DNA from: Chelonoidis abingdonii
Taxonomy: Eukaryota; Chordata; Testudines; Testudinidae
Direction of reading: 5' to 3'
Length of the DNA: 64,000 nucleotides
NCBI RefSeq assembly: GCF_003597395.2
Contig: NC_133769.1
Coordinates: 44,375,831 to 44,439,830, forward strand
Part shown: positions 11,036 to 22,940 of the stretch, piece by piece
Layout of the letters: each line of letters opens with the position of its first letter
How positions within the stretch are numbered: the first letter of the stretch is position 1
Program-made: the position numbers and the translations under genes
The notes under the pieces: generated by a model
Seen by the model: the letters and a program-made list of their open reading frames with translations, nothing else
Databases searched by the model: none
Told to the model about the DNA's origin: nothing

Positions 11036-11574
11036 CCACCCAATGGGAGCTACAGAACCAGCGCTGCAGGCAGGAGTAGCACACAGAGATTCTCTGAACC
11101 TCCCTCACTTGCAGTGGGCTGGATGAAAAGAAGCAGTGGGCTGCATTCAGCCTGCAAGGTTCCCCTTAGCCTAAAGCTCCTGTGTTAATCCAGCCCAGGC
11201 CATGATGGCTTTGCCCCTTCCCCTTCCTGTTCTGCCCCTTCCTCAAGGCCCCCACTGCCTGTGGGAATAGGGAGATGAGGAGGGATGCAGCCAGGAGGTG
11301 AGCAGCAGATGGGGGGAGGGTGTCTCATGAAGGGCAGGTGAGGAAGCGAATACCAGGTGTGAGGGCTCTCATGGCAGGCAGGCTGGTGAGGTGGCGGGCA
11401 GCAGGGGGGTGGGGTCTCACTGCAGGTGGGGAAGGTCTCGTGGCAGAATGTGGCAGTTTCATGGTGGGATGGGGTGAGTGGGGAGGGGTCAGGAGCAGAG
11501 TCAGCGTGGAGTCGCTGGTGGAGGAGATGAGACAGGGAGCTAGCTTCCCTAGGGGAAATTTCACCCACCACCCA
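11036..11574. other. G-rich insertion inside a CR1 LINE, origin unknown
   Basis: This block separates two CR1 pieces of the same orientation. It is strongly G-rich on the plus strand after 11200 ('ggtggggtctcactgcaggtggggaag' type repeats). The 102-133-codon frames on both strands are low complexity. No TIR or clear target duplication was found, so it may be an inserted or expanded minisatellite-like element. Confidence 0.45.
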
Positions 11575-11875
11575 TGCAAAAGCCATGTTGACTCTTCCTC
11601 AATATATGGCGTTCCTCTATGTATCTGATAATTCTTTTCTTTATTATATTTCAACCAATTTGCCTGGTGCTGCAATTAGGCTGGTACTTAAGTTACGGGT
11701 CTGTAACTGCCAGGATTGCCTCTGGAGCCTTTTTTAAAAAATCATTGTTACATTAGCTAACCTCCAATCATCCAGCAGAATCTGATTTAAGTGATAGGTT
11801 ACATACCACCCATTAGTAGTTCTGCAATTTCATATTTGAGTTTCTTTTTGGGTCACATTTTCAACTGGTCTCCAA
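11575..11875 (-). mobile_element. CR1 LINE reverse-transcriptase fragment
   Basis: Read on the minus strand, the frames give fragments of the CR1 RT: an AELL segment near 11820, a 'FFKKGSRGNPGSYRPV' segment near 11720, then 'QANWLKYNKEKNYQIH' corresponding to the KLVE...VKNRI region near 11650. Stops and frameshifts interrupt it. It is the 5' continuation of the LINE end at 10723-11035. Confidence 0.8.
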
Positions 11876-13249
11876 CTAATATATCCACAAACCTGTTTTC
11901 AAGAACAGACTAAGTAGTTAGATGCATAACTGAAGCTTTGTACATACACATCTGAATTTTCAAATGAAGGTGTCTGAAAATTGTGGGATTGTTAGTGAAG
12001 GCCTCTTGATAATTTGGCTTGGACCGTTGATTCTGAATGCTAGATTTTACAACCACAGTAACAGCAGTTCTATCTTTTTCTGCTCTTAATCTGTTACTTA
12101 AATCGTTTTTTACTACAAAATAATTACACAAACTTTTTCAACATGTTATTTTGTGGTTTCACCTGAGGGCAGGGGTATGTTCCATTTCAGACTTTTTTTC
12201 CTGTATTAACTAGCTAACATGTGAACAGGTCTGTCATTCTGTAAATCACTATATATGGAAAATGTCCTATTAGTTATTACTGCAGTTATCAATATTGCCA
12301 TGGGCTAGACTAGCTCTTCACCCAGTTGATCAGAACACCTCCCCCTCCTCTACCATCTTGTAAATGGAAGGAAAATTTATTATACTTGTCCACAATGTAT
12401 GTTATATTTAAGTTCTAAAGAGGTTAAGAAACAATTGTGTTTGCTGATGGGTGTCCACCAGCGCCTACCATTTAACTCAGCTGGATATTACCTCCTGATA
12501 GGGTAGTAAGGAGCCTCACAGAAACAACACAGAGAACCTGTATTCCCCAAACAGCAGGTGATAGCAATGATTTGTTGATTTCCAGTTTACATTTGGAGAA
12601 AGTAATACCTGGTTTGCAACCCTAGGCAAGGAATGTCCTTGTTGTGTGGAAAACTGGATACATTTAAGCCCCAGGGGAAAGAGAGACTTTTGCTCTGACC
12701 AAGCCCAGTGAAACCTTTGTTTGTCTTTGAGGCTCTTTTATATTATTAAATGAGTTCCACATTGCCTAAAGTGTTGAAACTGGATAATATTCAAATTCCA
12801 AAGTATGTAAAAGATTTCAACCTTCTCATAAGAAGGTCCAAAGATTCAGAGATTTGTGTTCAGTCTGAACAAGGTTATCCAAAACTGCAACTTTTGGAAG
12901 TTTAGCTGAACTTGTCCAAGCCTCGTGGGCCAAGAAGCCTTATGAGGTGAGGCTTTTCTAATGAGATTTCTGGTGGTGGTTTGTCTGTTTCAATGAGTTT
13001 GGCAATATAATCAGAACAAGTTACTTATGGTATTTTGGCACTTTCAGTTCTGTTCCTGGTTTAAATCAAAAAGTGTCAAAAGATGCATAAATTTTTATTT
13101 TTGTATAAAAAATTAATCTTTTCCAGATTTCTAAAGAGTGTGCATTTTAGTTTTAATCAAGCTCTGAGCAAAGATTCAGGGTGGTTCATGCTTTAAATTA
13201 ACCAGTCTGTATAGCTGAAATTGATGATGATACTGAGCTTTGTAAAATA
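11876..13249. other. No gene seen
   Basis: AT-rich, mostly unique-looking sequence. The 73-codon minus frame at 11910-12131 has no recognisable features. Confidence 0.45.
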
Positions 13250-14345
13250 CTTTGGCCTGGATCCACGAGGGGACTTTAACTTTGTAATGTTGAGCATTGC
13301 AACAGCTAACTTTTAGGTACATAGAAAATCACTGGCTCAATACAGCAATCCACAGAGAGTGAGTTAGGTGCCTAGGCTCCCTGTACAATTAATAAGAAGA
13401 GACAGGCAGTTTAGAAAGCAATCTACAAAGCCAGCAAGCTTGGTGGGAAGATGCCTAAACCAGCCAATAGGAGATTCTAACAAGAAAGGTGTATTCTAAG
13501 GCCCGCTCCTCTCAGAGTTTGGTGCTTATCTCCACTTGTAATTCACAGACAGGGGAAAGTTAGGCAGGTAAATGTCTGGTCTTGCTTGTGGGGCCTCATA
13601 CAGTAGGTGGGCTCAGAAGCAGTTTAACTCCACACGTAACACCTGGAGTGGTAGAGAAGCGAGGACAATGTGTCTGAAAACAAGGATCTGTTACCTCTCA
13701 GGTGAGTACTCTAAACACTGGACTGGGGAATATTCTGATGTGGGTCTCCATCTCTTTTATTGATGTTATTCCACTTTAACCATTTAATTGAATAATTAAT
13801 TGTTAATTGGCCCAAAGAGAGTGACACTCACTCTACAGTCCAGTGATTGGAGCACTCATGTGAGAGGTGGCAGATTCCCATTCAGAATCTTGCTTCTTAC
13901 CAAGCAAAGGGGGGATGGACTTAAACTGGTGCTCTTCCACATCTCAGATGAGTGCTCTAGGCACTGGGCTAAAGAATAATCCTCCTTCCCTTCTATGCCA
14001 CTCCCAGCTGTTTTGAATGCAGTTAAGCAACCTCTGAGCATGACTCCCAGATTTGACCTGCTTGGCAAGATAGGTGTTTGCCTGCCTATCCTCCCACAGT
14101 TCACGGAATGCTCTGGGCCTTAGGCAGGAGAGGTGCCTGGACACCTAGAAGCAGAAACATAGGTATCTAGGGTACTTTTACTGCAAAAATGTAGGCACAA
14201 AGTGAGTTACGTGCTTACAGGGCTAGGCAGCAGCTAAGCAGGGGCTTAGTGGATCACAGTAGAGACTAATAACAGGATTTAGGCACTTTAATCTGGGAGT
14301 TAGGTGCCCAAGTATCTTTGTGGATTGGGGCTTTGAGATGTAATG
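13250..14345. repeat. Old composite inverted-repeat element
   Basis: The left end 'ggcctggatccacgagg' and right end 'ctttgtggattggggct' are imperfect inverted repeats. Inside are 'gttaggtgcc' blocks and two related copies of 'aggtgagtactctaaacactggactgggg' (13700 and about 13950). This fits an ancient DNA-transposon-like repeat, but the family is not identified and no ORF belongs to it. Confidence 0.4.
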
Positions 14346-14744
14346 ATTTAAAGCACTAGCTAGGAGCTAGGTACTATTGTTATAATTTTGACCCTATCTT
14401 ACAGCCCAGATGCTGCCACCATTAATAAATACCTTATTCTCTGAATTACCAGTAGTGTTGATTTCACACAAGACTACTCATGGAGTAAAGTATTAAATGT
14501 ATGGCTGGTAGAATTTGCCCCACAGTTATTAGAAAAATATTCTCCTTTTCATCACTGCATGCTTACTAGTAGCCTGGGTCTTCAAGGTTTACAGCACCTC
14601 CTGTGAGGTGTTGGGCCCCCTCAGTACCAATTGAAATTAACAAGTGATGGCACTCAGCACCTTGCAGGATTGGAGTTTATGAGAAGTATGTTGGGGTTGA
14701 GCTGGTCATCTACTTCAAACACAGGAGGTAGAGCTGATCAGAAA

Positions 14745-15105
14745 AAACATTGATAGAACAGTTTTCCAGTGGAAAATGTAGTTCCATTAAAATCTGAGAT
14801 GCTTCATGAAATGCTGTTGATTTCACTGAAAATTCATTTCAGAGAACAAGTGCCAGGAGGGAGTTCAAACATTGCTGAAATGAGACTTCTCACATTTTTG
14901 GAATGAAGTGTTTTAACTTTTGTTTTCAAAACAACTGTTCATTTTGAATTTTCCTGTGCTTATATTAGATTAAAATTAAAGTTAAAATCAAAATGACTGT
15001 ATTGAAATGAAACTGATCAATCGGAAATGATTTTTTTTAAAAATTTCTATTGCAAAGAACTTCAAAATTTTCAGGTTTTATTCTGAATCTGAAAGAGATC
15101 TTTAA
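14745..15105. repeat. AT-rich dispersed repeat, third copy
   Basis: Contains 'catttttggaatgaagtgtttt', 'attgaaatgaaactgatcaatcgg' and 'ttttcaggttttattctgaatc', matching the order of blocks at 2040-2310. Confidence 0.4.
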
Positions 15106-15302
15106 ATTCTCCACTAGCCAGTAATAGAACTTCCATTTTCCACACAACTCTAACCAGAAGCAAATGATGGCCACAAAAGCATCTGGTTTTCATTATGTAA
15201 ATGTATCAGAAAACAAAAAGACGTAACTATTTTAAAGCACATGAGGATCTCTCTCAACACCTCAGCATACCAACTGTCAGAAGATTAGATGTAGGCTTGT
15301 CA

Positions 15303-15356
15303 GAATCACTCAGCATTGGCTTAACTCTGAGAGTTAAGTCAACACTCAGTGGTTTA
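15303..15356. repeat. Near-perfect palindrome
   Basis: CACTCAGCATTGGCTTAACTCT is followed at once by its imperfect reverse complement (AGAGTTAAG, TCAACACTCAGTG). Because of this symmetry, reading frames on both strands spell nearly the same peptide (LSIGLTLRVK versus LSVDLTLRVK). Neither frame is a credible gene. Confidence 0.8.
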
Positions 15357-15359
15357 GAA

Positions 15360-17070
15360 AATCCTTCTTGGATTGGAGGTGGAACGCTGATCTTTCCCTC
15401 AGATCTATCTTCTTTGGCATTGCTGAAAATGTTCATTTGGGTTCACCTTGTTATAGGAACCTTTCCCATATGCTCTTCTGGTAACTTCTTCTTTTTATCT
15501 GGCAGGGGTAAGGAGCTATATCCCTGAAGTGACCATTTTGCGTCCATGTGCTATGAGGTTCATCTTCGCCCTTCCATCTGGTAAGCACTCTTAGTTTCTA
15601 TTAGGGGAAAAGTAGGGGGCAAGCCTTTCTTATGTTGGAGGAGGTAGAATATTCTCACAGAGAAGATGTTTCTGCTTTAGATAAAAGATGCTCCTCTCTC
15701 TTTCGTAAAATCTCAGACTTCATGGATTTATTTTTGTGATGTGATAGTTATTTTCTGTGGTGTCCTAGTCACGCTGATGGTAAAAATGGACACCGGTGAA
15801 CATAGGTCAATGCCCCTGGTATGGTGATGAATCTGCACACAAAATGTTTTCTTCTAATAAGATACAGTGTTTCTGCATGCAAGAAACATTTATTGTAATA
15901 AGAGGTAATGGTTCTTTTGCTTTATATATTCATATTCAACTACACGAAAAGCAATGGTTCTAGCTTAGTATACACACACACACACCAATAGCACCTTTTT
16001 CTCCATTACTGTCATCACATACATAGCTTGGATGAGATGAGACGGCAATACAGGCACTATTGTTTGCATTGGCTATTCTCTGATCTAGTTTATCTACTTG
16101 TCAGCATCTGAGATTTGCATCAGATTCTTTCCTTATCCCTTTGTCTCCTGTTTTCATTGCTCCGTGAAGAGAACATGATTTTTCAAATCTTGCTATCATT
16201 TAATTTCTCCACTAATTTCAGTAGAAAGACATCACCTTGAGTGTAAGGGGCAGGGTTTCTTAATTGCTTTTAATACTCCATCCCCCATTATGTTTGTTAA
16301 ATCAGTATTTTACTACGTGCAATGCCAGAGTGATGGGAATTGATATACAGAATACTTTGACAATAAAGCTCATACGTGTCATCTCATTATCAATAATAAC
16401 ACTGTTAAAACCAGTTACCAACACTTTAATGATTGTGACAGCAGTTTGGGCATATGTAAATAAATGTGGCAGGTACAGCAATATGACTGTGAATGGCTAG
16501 TTGATCTGTTCCAGAATAGCATTTAATGGGTGATCCTTTCAGAGTTTCAGTACTCTCTATAAAGGAATTAAAATATGTTTTAAAATTATTTGCTATTTCT
16601 GAGTGTGTAGTTGTTGTTTTTTAACCAATTAAAATATTTTAAAGACTACTTCTAACGATGTTTATGAACTAAGGACTGTGCATAACATAATTGTCTATAT
16701 ATAAATAGAATAGGAGGAAAAAACATATCACAAGGCTATAATCTGGTGAATGGCGTTGATGATCATGTAGACTGTAAGACCAGAGAGAGTATGAATGTTT
16801 TGACACCAGTATCTAGGGTGGAATTGTCTTTTGCTTAACTCTTAAGTATATGGTGTTACCCCAAATCACTGTTTAATTTTCCTTGCATTTCTGTTTTTCT
16901 ACTTTCATAAACCTTCTCTTTCCACGTTTTAAGATTAAAATATCCTTGTCCTTGTTTAATGTGTGTGTAAAATACAGTTACCTGAAGAATGATAAATTAT
17001 ATTATCGATATACTGTGCTTGTATTTTCATCCACAGATCTCAAAGGACTTTACAAAGGAAGAAAAGCATC
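15360..17070. other. No gene seen
   Basis: AT-rich sequence with a short CA run near 15973-15984. Frames at 15201-15527, 16264-16500 and 16883-17077 show no domain, signal or codon pattern I can support. Confidence 0.5.
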
Positions 17071-17074
17071 TTTT

Positions 17075-17215
17075 TAAAGATGGAGAAACAGAGGCTAGCC
17101 TGAAGTCACACAGCAGATGAGGGAGATAGCCAGTAATAGAACCTACGTTTCCTGATTCCTAAGCCAGTTCTCTAGCCACTAGACAACACTGTCTTCTCTG
17201 TAAGGTCTCCTTTAA
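17075..17215 (-). mobile_element. MIR-like tRNA-derived SINE
   Basis: The plus strand reads 'gaaacagaggctagcctgaagtcacacagcagatgaggg ... agccagtaatagaacc ... ctagccactagacaac', the reverse complement pattern of a MIR/CORE-type SINE (tRNA-like head, conserved core). Degraded and approximate at both ends. Confidence 0.55.
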
Positions 17216-17284
17216 GCATTATTATTTTATGGTCCAAAAAGCCCCCAAACCCCTCTTTCTTCCAAAAAACAATAAGAGCAGGTT

Positions 17285-17515
17285 ATTAGGAGTTAAGGGC
17301 TTGGGTTTTATTCCTGCCACTGTGAGGTTTTGGGCAAGCTACTTAGGTCATAAATTTCAAAGATCCCTGTGTGCGTGCTTTTGAAAATATAGCCCTTATT
17401 CTCTGTGTCATGGTTTCTCCATTTTTAAAATGAGGTTCATAGACCTGCCCACTTTAGTCACAGGCTCTGAGCTCATCAGATGAATACATGTTGTAAGTAC
17501 AAAGTTAATCATGTT
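17285..17515 (+). mobile_element. MIR-like SINE
   Basis: 'cttgggttttattcctgccactgtgaggttttgggcaagctacttagg' and 'tggtttctccatttttaaaatgagg' follow the MIR core and 3' region order, with a short insertion near 17350-17400. Confidence 0.55.
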
Positions 17516-19261
17516 GTTACCATATCACTGTGATATTTCAGAAATAGTAACTCTTCTATTTTATCACATCGTTACTAAGGATTCACAGCATTTCATCAGG
17601 CACCTTGTATAATATTCTGTGCGTAATGTCTTGTAGCAGAAGGGCATGGAAAGCAATGAGACTGGCAGAAGAGCCAGGAAGTTATAACTTTTATCAGTCT
17701 TGTGGCTGTGTGAATAACCCAGATATCAATAGGTTCTAGCAAAGCTAAGCACCTATGTATAGTGTTCCAGCTCATCAGGAGATAGCTTATCCTTATCTAA
17801 ACATGCAGTTGCACTGGCTTAATGCAAACCTGTGTGTGGACACTCTTATTTTGGTTGAAGAGTGGCTTGATTTGGTTTAGGTTAAGTCAATTAGGAACAG
17901 ATTTAAGCATGGTTTAAATCAAAATAAGTGTCAACAAAGGAGTTTGTGCTGGTTTAGCTTTATTAGTTTAAAATCATATGAATCACTTTTTGAATTCAAC
18001 CTGTGCAGCTCTGCATGTAGACAAGCTCTCACAGCACTCATCTCACTAATAGCATTTCATTTACTTCCCATACATAAATGAGTCTTAGTTCTAGGTTTCT
18101 GATCCATGTCTCAACATTACTTTCCACTTCTCTGGTATTTTCCAGTTGATGATCACAAATCCTTGACATACATGAATGAGTTTAACTTCTCCCATTTTTA
18201 CAAACAAAGAACATGAGAGAGAGACTATGAAATTACTTGTTTAAGAAATAGAATCCAGCTTTCCTCCCTCCAAACTTGTCCTCTAATCCTCGAGTATCCT
18301 TCTGACAATAAGAGGATGAAATATCATGTCCACGATGCAGTGCAATGATTGGACTGTTACAAGATGTTATGATGTAATCTGCTGCTGCTATGTTGCTCAG
18401 TTAAAGATAAACAATAATATTGTGTGTTCCTAACAGGTATTACAGCTATACTGGGAGGCAGAAATCCAACTTTTTCCAGGCATTTACTATGTGCTCATGG
18501 TACTCCACATAAGTGTGTCTCCTGTGGTCACATACTGCTCAAGTGTGTCTCCTCTGGTCACATACTACATACTGCTCAAGCAAACAAAATCAACAGAGTG
18601 GTGCCAGCCTAGGGCCTTTTAACTCATGCAAGGTGCTAAACACTCTTTGACTTAAGTGGAAGTTGAGGGTACATTGTCAGGGGACCCCAGTGCTCAGCAA
18701 GACTGGGTCCCTAGTCTGAAAAACAAAGGGAATGAAGAATGATGCAAAGTTACGAGGGAGAGTTCCCAGATAAAGAGCTGTGCAAGTGTAACCTACATAG
18801 AGGGGAGTAAGTCAACTTACTTACCAGATAACTCCTCTATCTGACTTAAAGTATTTGCACTGATCATGAATTCGTATCCTTGCAAGAGACTACAACTGAG
18901 TTTTCAAGAGGAACACTCTAAATACTAAAAGTGGAAGTTATAAAAGGATTGACTTTCTTTCTCTTCTTAGGAATCCAGTAAGAGTCTTTACCCTAAGAGA
19001 GTTACGCACACACACAATTAGCAGCATCAGATTTCTTTTTTTTAACTGGCACTCCAAAGATAAACCATTACAACACAGCAATTTCAAAGCATCTTAGCTA
19101 GACTAACATAACTAACTAGAGATTTGTTGTTTTCCTTTAAAATGAAGAATATAAAACTAGCCCTAAAGTATAGATATTTATACTTCACAAAATACATGTG
19201 CTACATAACCAATTGCTTCATCATCCACACAACTTCAGAAAGGAGAAACTGACAATTACTG
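17516..19261. other. No gene seen
   Basis: AT-rich sequence. A short tandem duplication of 'aagtgtgtctcctstggtcacatactgctc' type occurs at about 18510-18580. No RNA gene or supported ORF. Confidence 0.45.
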
Positions 19262-20610
19262 TAACTAGACAAGGTGGACCAACTTCTGTTGGTGAAAGAG
19301 ACAAGTTTTTGAGCTTACACAGAGCTCTTCTTCAGGTCTGAGAAATGTACTCAAAATATCACAGCTAAATACAAGATGGAACAGATTGTTTAGCATAAGT
19401 AGCTAACATATTTCAAGGGACCATTCAAGGTGAAGTGGCCAATAAACGCCTCTCCAGTCATCAGGGAGGAAAGGAGGGACAAAGGCAGAGGATAGGGAAA
19501 TTTAGTGGCTTATAGATTGTTGTAATAAGCCATAAATCCAGTGTGTCTATTCAGTCCATGATTTTTAGTGTCTAGCAAAATTATGAATTTAAGCTTCGAC
19601 TTGTCTTTTGAAGGTGTTGTGCTGGTTTCCTCTGAGGATGAGGACTGAGAGATGAGATATAGCGTGATCGCTTTGTGAAAATTGTTCACCCACAGGTGAT
19701 ATGATATCTTTGTCTTCAGTTATTTTTCTGTGTGAGTTCATTTGAGAGCCTAGTGATTGTTTGGTTTCATGCACGTAGTTGTTGTTGTTGGGGCATTTAG
19801 TGCACTAGATGAGGCACACCATGTGTTCTGAGAGGTATGTGGAGAAGCCATGGATCTAGAAAGTTGTGTTGTGGGGGATGTTGATCATCACAGCCATGGA
19901 GAAGAAGTCTACAGGTTTTGCATGTGGTGTTCTGGTCATGTCTGGTGCCACTTTGAGTTGGTGGGTCTATGGTCTATGGTCGTGCTTGCTTCTGTTGATG
20001 TGCTTGGAGAAGTTGTGGGGTTCTTTGAAGACCAGAATAAAGAGTTCAGGAAAGATTTCTTTCAGGATGTGGTCTCCACAGAGTATGGGTTGTAATTGTT
20101 TATTGATGCTCTATATTGGTTCCAGGGTGGGGTATGCAATCATCAGGGGTTTTATTTCCTATTGAAGCAGGGTATGGCCCGTTCCATAATGTGATCTACT
20201 TCTCTAGTGGAGTGATTTTGTTTGATGATGGCAGCTTTAAATGGATTAAGATGTATCATATCACAGAATATCAAGGTTGGAAGAGACCTCAGGAGGTCAT
20301 CTAGTCCAACCCTCTGCTCAAAGCAGGACCAATTCCCAGACAGATTTTTACCCCAGCTCTTAAATGGTCCCCACAAGGATTGAACTCACAACCCTGAGTT
20401 TAGTAGGCCAATGCTCAAACCACTGAGTTATATTGTAAGTCCGAGAGGATTTTCTCCTCAGACCATATTGTGTGATATCTGAGTGCCTAGCTGGAAATAA
20501 CAGATTTCTGTTGTATGGGTTGGTTACTGGGTCTGTGAAGGGAGGTGTGGTGATCTCTGAGTTTCTCTTCTTAGCTACAGGAAACTGCATTGAGATCCCA
20601 ACCCACAAAT
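19262..20610 (-). mobile_element. Penelope-like retroelement fragment with GIY-YIG remnant
   Basis: On the minus strand the frame around 19589-19830 gives a decayed GIY-YIG nuclease domain of the Penelope type: CTKCPNNNNYV, then SLGSQMNSHRK, PVGEQFSQSDHAISHLSVLILRG and FKRQVEA. In these elements this nuclease follows the reverse transcriptase and makes the target nick. Sequence upstream (19850-20600) is the coding part before it, full of stops. The 3' tail at 19262-19350 is the same unit found as an inverted pair at 34029-34305. A SINE (20258-20433) splits the element, so it is older than that SINE. Confidence 0.75.
20258..20433 (-). mobile_element. tRNA-headed SINE with CR1-type tail (tortoise Pol III/Cry type)
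   Basis: On the minus strand it starts with a tRNA-like head: an A-box-like ACTCAGTGGTTTGAGC near 20428 and a B-box-like GGTTGTGAGTTCAATCC near 20395. It ends in a CR1 LINE tail (complement of 'ggaagagacctcaggaggtc' and 'atctagtccaaccctctgctc'). A tRNA head joined to a CR1 3' end is the known structure of turtle Pol III SINEs, which borrow the LINE's reverse transcriptase. It sits inside the Penelope-like element. Confidence 0.8.
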
Positions 20611-21577
20611 TCAGTCTTTAGCTGTATCTTCCCCCAGAAGGGCTGGGCTAGATCTGACCAGTGCTCAGCATGGCTTCCAGTTTTGTACTCTTAATAAAAC
20701 TTAGTACTGATTGCTCAGGAGCTGCCAGTCTAATGTAGGGAGGCATGTGTGTACATGCAGGAATGTCTGCCATTAATGAAGCCTTCCATACCAGCTTTAG
20801 AACAGCTACTGAGTATGTTTTACAGCTTCCTGCACTCCCTCCAGTGTGTTGAAGTAACAATTGCTTGTTTGCATTCACTCATCCCATACTGCCACCTTGT
20901 CTGGGTATGGTTTCATATTAACTCAGAGCAAGTAGAAATAGCAGCTATAATTACAGCAATAAGGTTATTGGCTGAACACCAGGAAATATGAAAAAGAAAA
21001 GAGAGTTACACAAGATTAAGCGTACGCATGGAATTGAGGATTGTGGGGACAGGCATGGAGACTGGCCCTTTGCGGTGCCTGCTTTAGGGGAGAAGTGGAG
21101 TATCTTCATTTATTGGACTTTTCTTGAATTAATGCACTCCGCCTCCATACTAAAGCAACTATAAGTGTTACTGATTATATCTTCACTGCAAGGGCATCCA
21201 AACATCATTAGCCAAAACTGCTAAAGCTCTGTTCCAGCATGTGAGGTCTCCTGTAAAAGCTGAGATTAATTGTTTGGGACAGTTTCTGTTCTAGTTGTTC
21301 AAAAGTCCTGTCAGCAGTCTAGGACATGAGGGGAGCATGGCAAAACTGGTGATGAGCAGCTGTGTAAATCTTGCCTGGTGGTTTTCAGATTTAAAAATCA
21401 GCGCTGGTGAGTTGAACGGGGAAATTAATGGGTGTCAGCCAGTTTGATGGAAAACAGGATGCCCTTCCTATAATACGTGTAAGATGACTATCCCAGCTAA
21501 TTGTATTGTGTGGCCTCACCGCCTCCTCCCTCAGGGTAGCACAGCAGGCAGAGCCCCGGCAATGATGACATAGGCAT
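20611..21577. other. No gene seen
   Basis: No supported coding or RNA feature. Several 60-100-codon frames overlap on both strands without recognisable content. Confidence 0.45.
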
Positions 21578-21585
21578 GAACTCAG

Positions 21586-21845
21586 CAGGGGCGGCTCTAG
21601 GTATTTTGCCATCCCAAGCACGGCAGGCAGGCTTCCTTCAGCGGCTTGCCTGTGGGAGGTCCCCAGTCCCACGGATTCGGCGGCAGCCTGTGGGAGGGCC
21701 GCTGAAGCCACAGGACCAGCAGACCCTCCGCAAGCAAGCCGTCGAAGGCAACATGCCTGCCGCCCTTGCGGCGACCAGCAGAGCTCCCCTCATGGCTTGC
21801 CGCCCCAGGCAAGCGCTTGGCGTGCTGGTGCCTGGAGCTGCCCCT
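21586..21845. mobile_element. hAT-type MITE, 260 bp
   Basis: The 5' end CAGGGGCGGCTCTAGG faces a 3' end CCTGGAGCTGCCCCT. A perfect 8-bp target duplication, GAACTCAG, is at 21578-21585 and 21846-21853. The GC-rich interior ('ggcaggcaggctt', 'gcaagcaagccg') is internally palindromic. The 105-, 106- and 160-codon frames over it are chance frames through GC-rich sequence. Confidence 0.85.
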
Positions 21846-21853
21846 GAACTCAG

Positions 21854-22600
21854 GAACAAAAGAACACACGTTTATTACTGGAAGAAGGTATGAAGGCAAA
21901 TCCCCTCTTGCTGTTGGTGCTGCTGACTTTGCCTCACCCTGGCTGGGAGCACTCCTTCTGACCTTTCTGTCAGGGTTACTTCCTGAGCCTGGGGTCCTTC
22001 CCCTCTGGAACGAGCCACCGTATGTGCTGCACACACAGACCCAGCCATCACAGTATCCTTGTATAGCATGGTATCCCATTACATAATTATACTAGCCAAT
22101 CCTGCTGTTTTATCTGCCATCATAGAAAATCCCAGCTGCTTCGATCTCTCTTTCTAGTAGTTTTGCATCATTGAAACTTTCCACCTATATTTTTTTCAAG
22201 AGACTTTTGACTGTTCATGCCCCTTTTGTGTTGGCTTCCCATGAATATTCTAGTGAGCAAATTTATTGACAGCAATCATTGAGGAAACAGGAAATGGTAA
22301 GTGAAAATTGGAGAATTATTTTTAAAAAGTGAATCTTAAATGCTTTTCCCCTTAGCATTCGCACTGGGAACTTGATTTTAAGAGTTACATTCATCCAGTC
22401 AGGAAAGAGAGAGGCATCATATTACTTGGGAATCGAATCACAGAAAGAAGCATAAATCCATTGACTGTATTTGTTTATGAGTTATCTGACCAGCTATATG
22501 AAAAATGAATTGAAATAGAATGATCTTAATAAAAAATACAGATATATTGTGATGCAATAAAAATGTTGTGTGATGACTCAAAGGACAGGCAAACCCTGGT
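21854..22600. other. No gene seen
   Basis: Moderately GC-rich to 22030, then AT-rich. No supported feature. Confidence 0.45.
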
Positions 22601-22609
22601 TGTTTTATG

Positions 22610-22940
22610 CAGTGGTTCTCAAACTTGGGCCACCGCTTGTCAGGGAAAGCCACTGGCAGGCCGGGCTGGTTTGTTTACTTGCCACGTCTGCAGATTCAAC
22701 CGATCACGGCTCCCACTGGCCATGATTCGCCACTCTAGGCCAATGGGGGCTGCAGAAAGCGGCGCAGACCAAGGGACATGCTGGCCACCCTTCCTGCAGC
22801 CCCCGTTGGCCTGGAGCAGTGAACCGCGGCCAGCGGGAGCCACGATCGGCCGAACTTGTGGACGTGGCAGGTAGACAAACCAGCCCGGCCCACCAGTGGC
22901 GTTCTGTGAACAAGCGGCGGCTCAAGTTTGAGAACCACTG
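22610..22940. mobile_element. hAT-type palindromic MITE, 331 bp
   Basis: Terminal inverted repeats CAGTGGTTCTCAAACTT / AAGTTTGAGAACCACTG are exact. The flanking 8-bp target duplication is GTTTTATG (22602-22609) and GTTTAATG (22941-22948), one mismatch. The interior is also largely self-complementary, so the whole element can fold into one long hairpin. A sister copy is at 52510-52830. It abuts the Harbinger element that starts at 22964. Confidence 0.9.

Noticed and set aside
15973..15984. CA microsatellite and similar TG, AG and GAAA runs (52877, 46624, 56610, 48131)
   Set aside because: Short simple repeats typical of vertebrate DNA; no CRISPR-like spacing or unit structure.
20360..20433. 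Possible functional tRNA gene on the minus strand
   Set aside because: A- and B-box-like motifs are present, but there is no cloverleaf or acceptor stem and it continues into a CR1 tail, so it is a SINE head.
21597..22079. 160-codon frame and overlapping frames on both strands
   Set aside because: GC-rich hAT MITE sequence plus flank; no domain, and its boundaries ignore the transposon edges.
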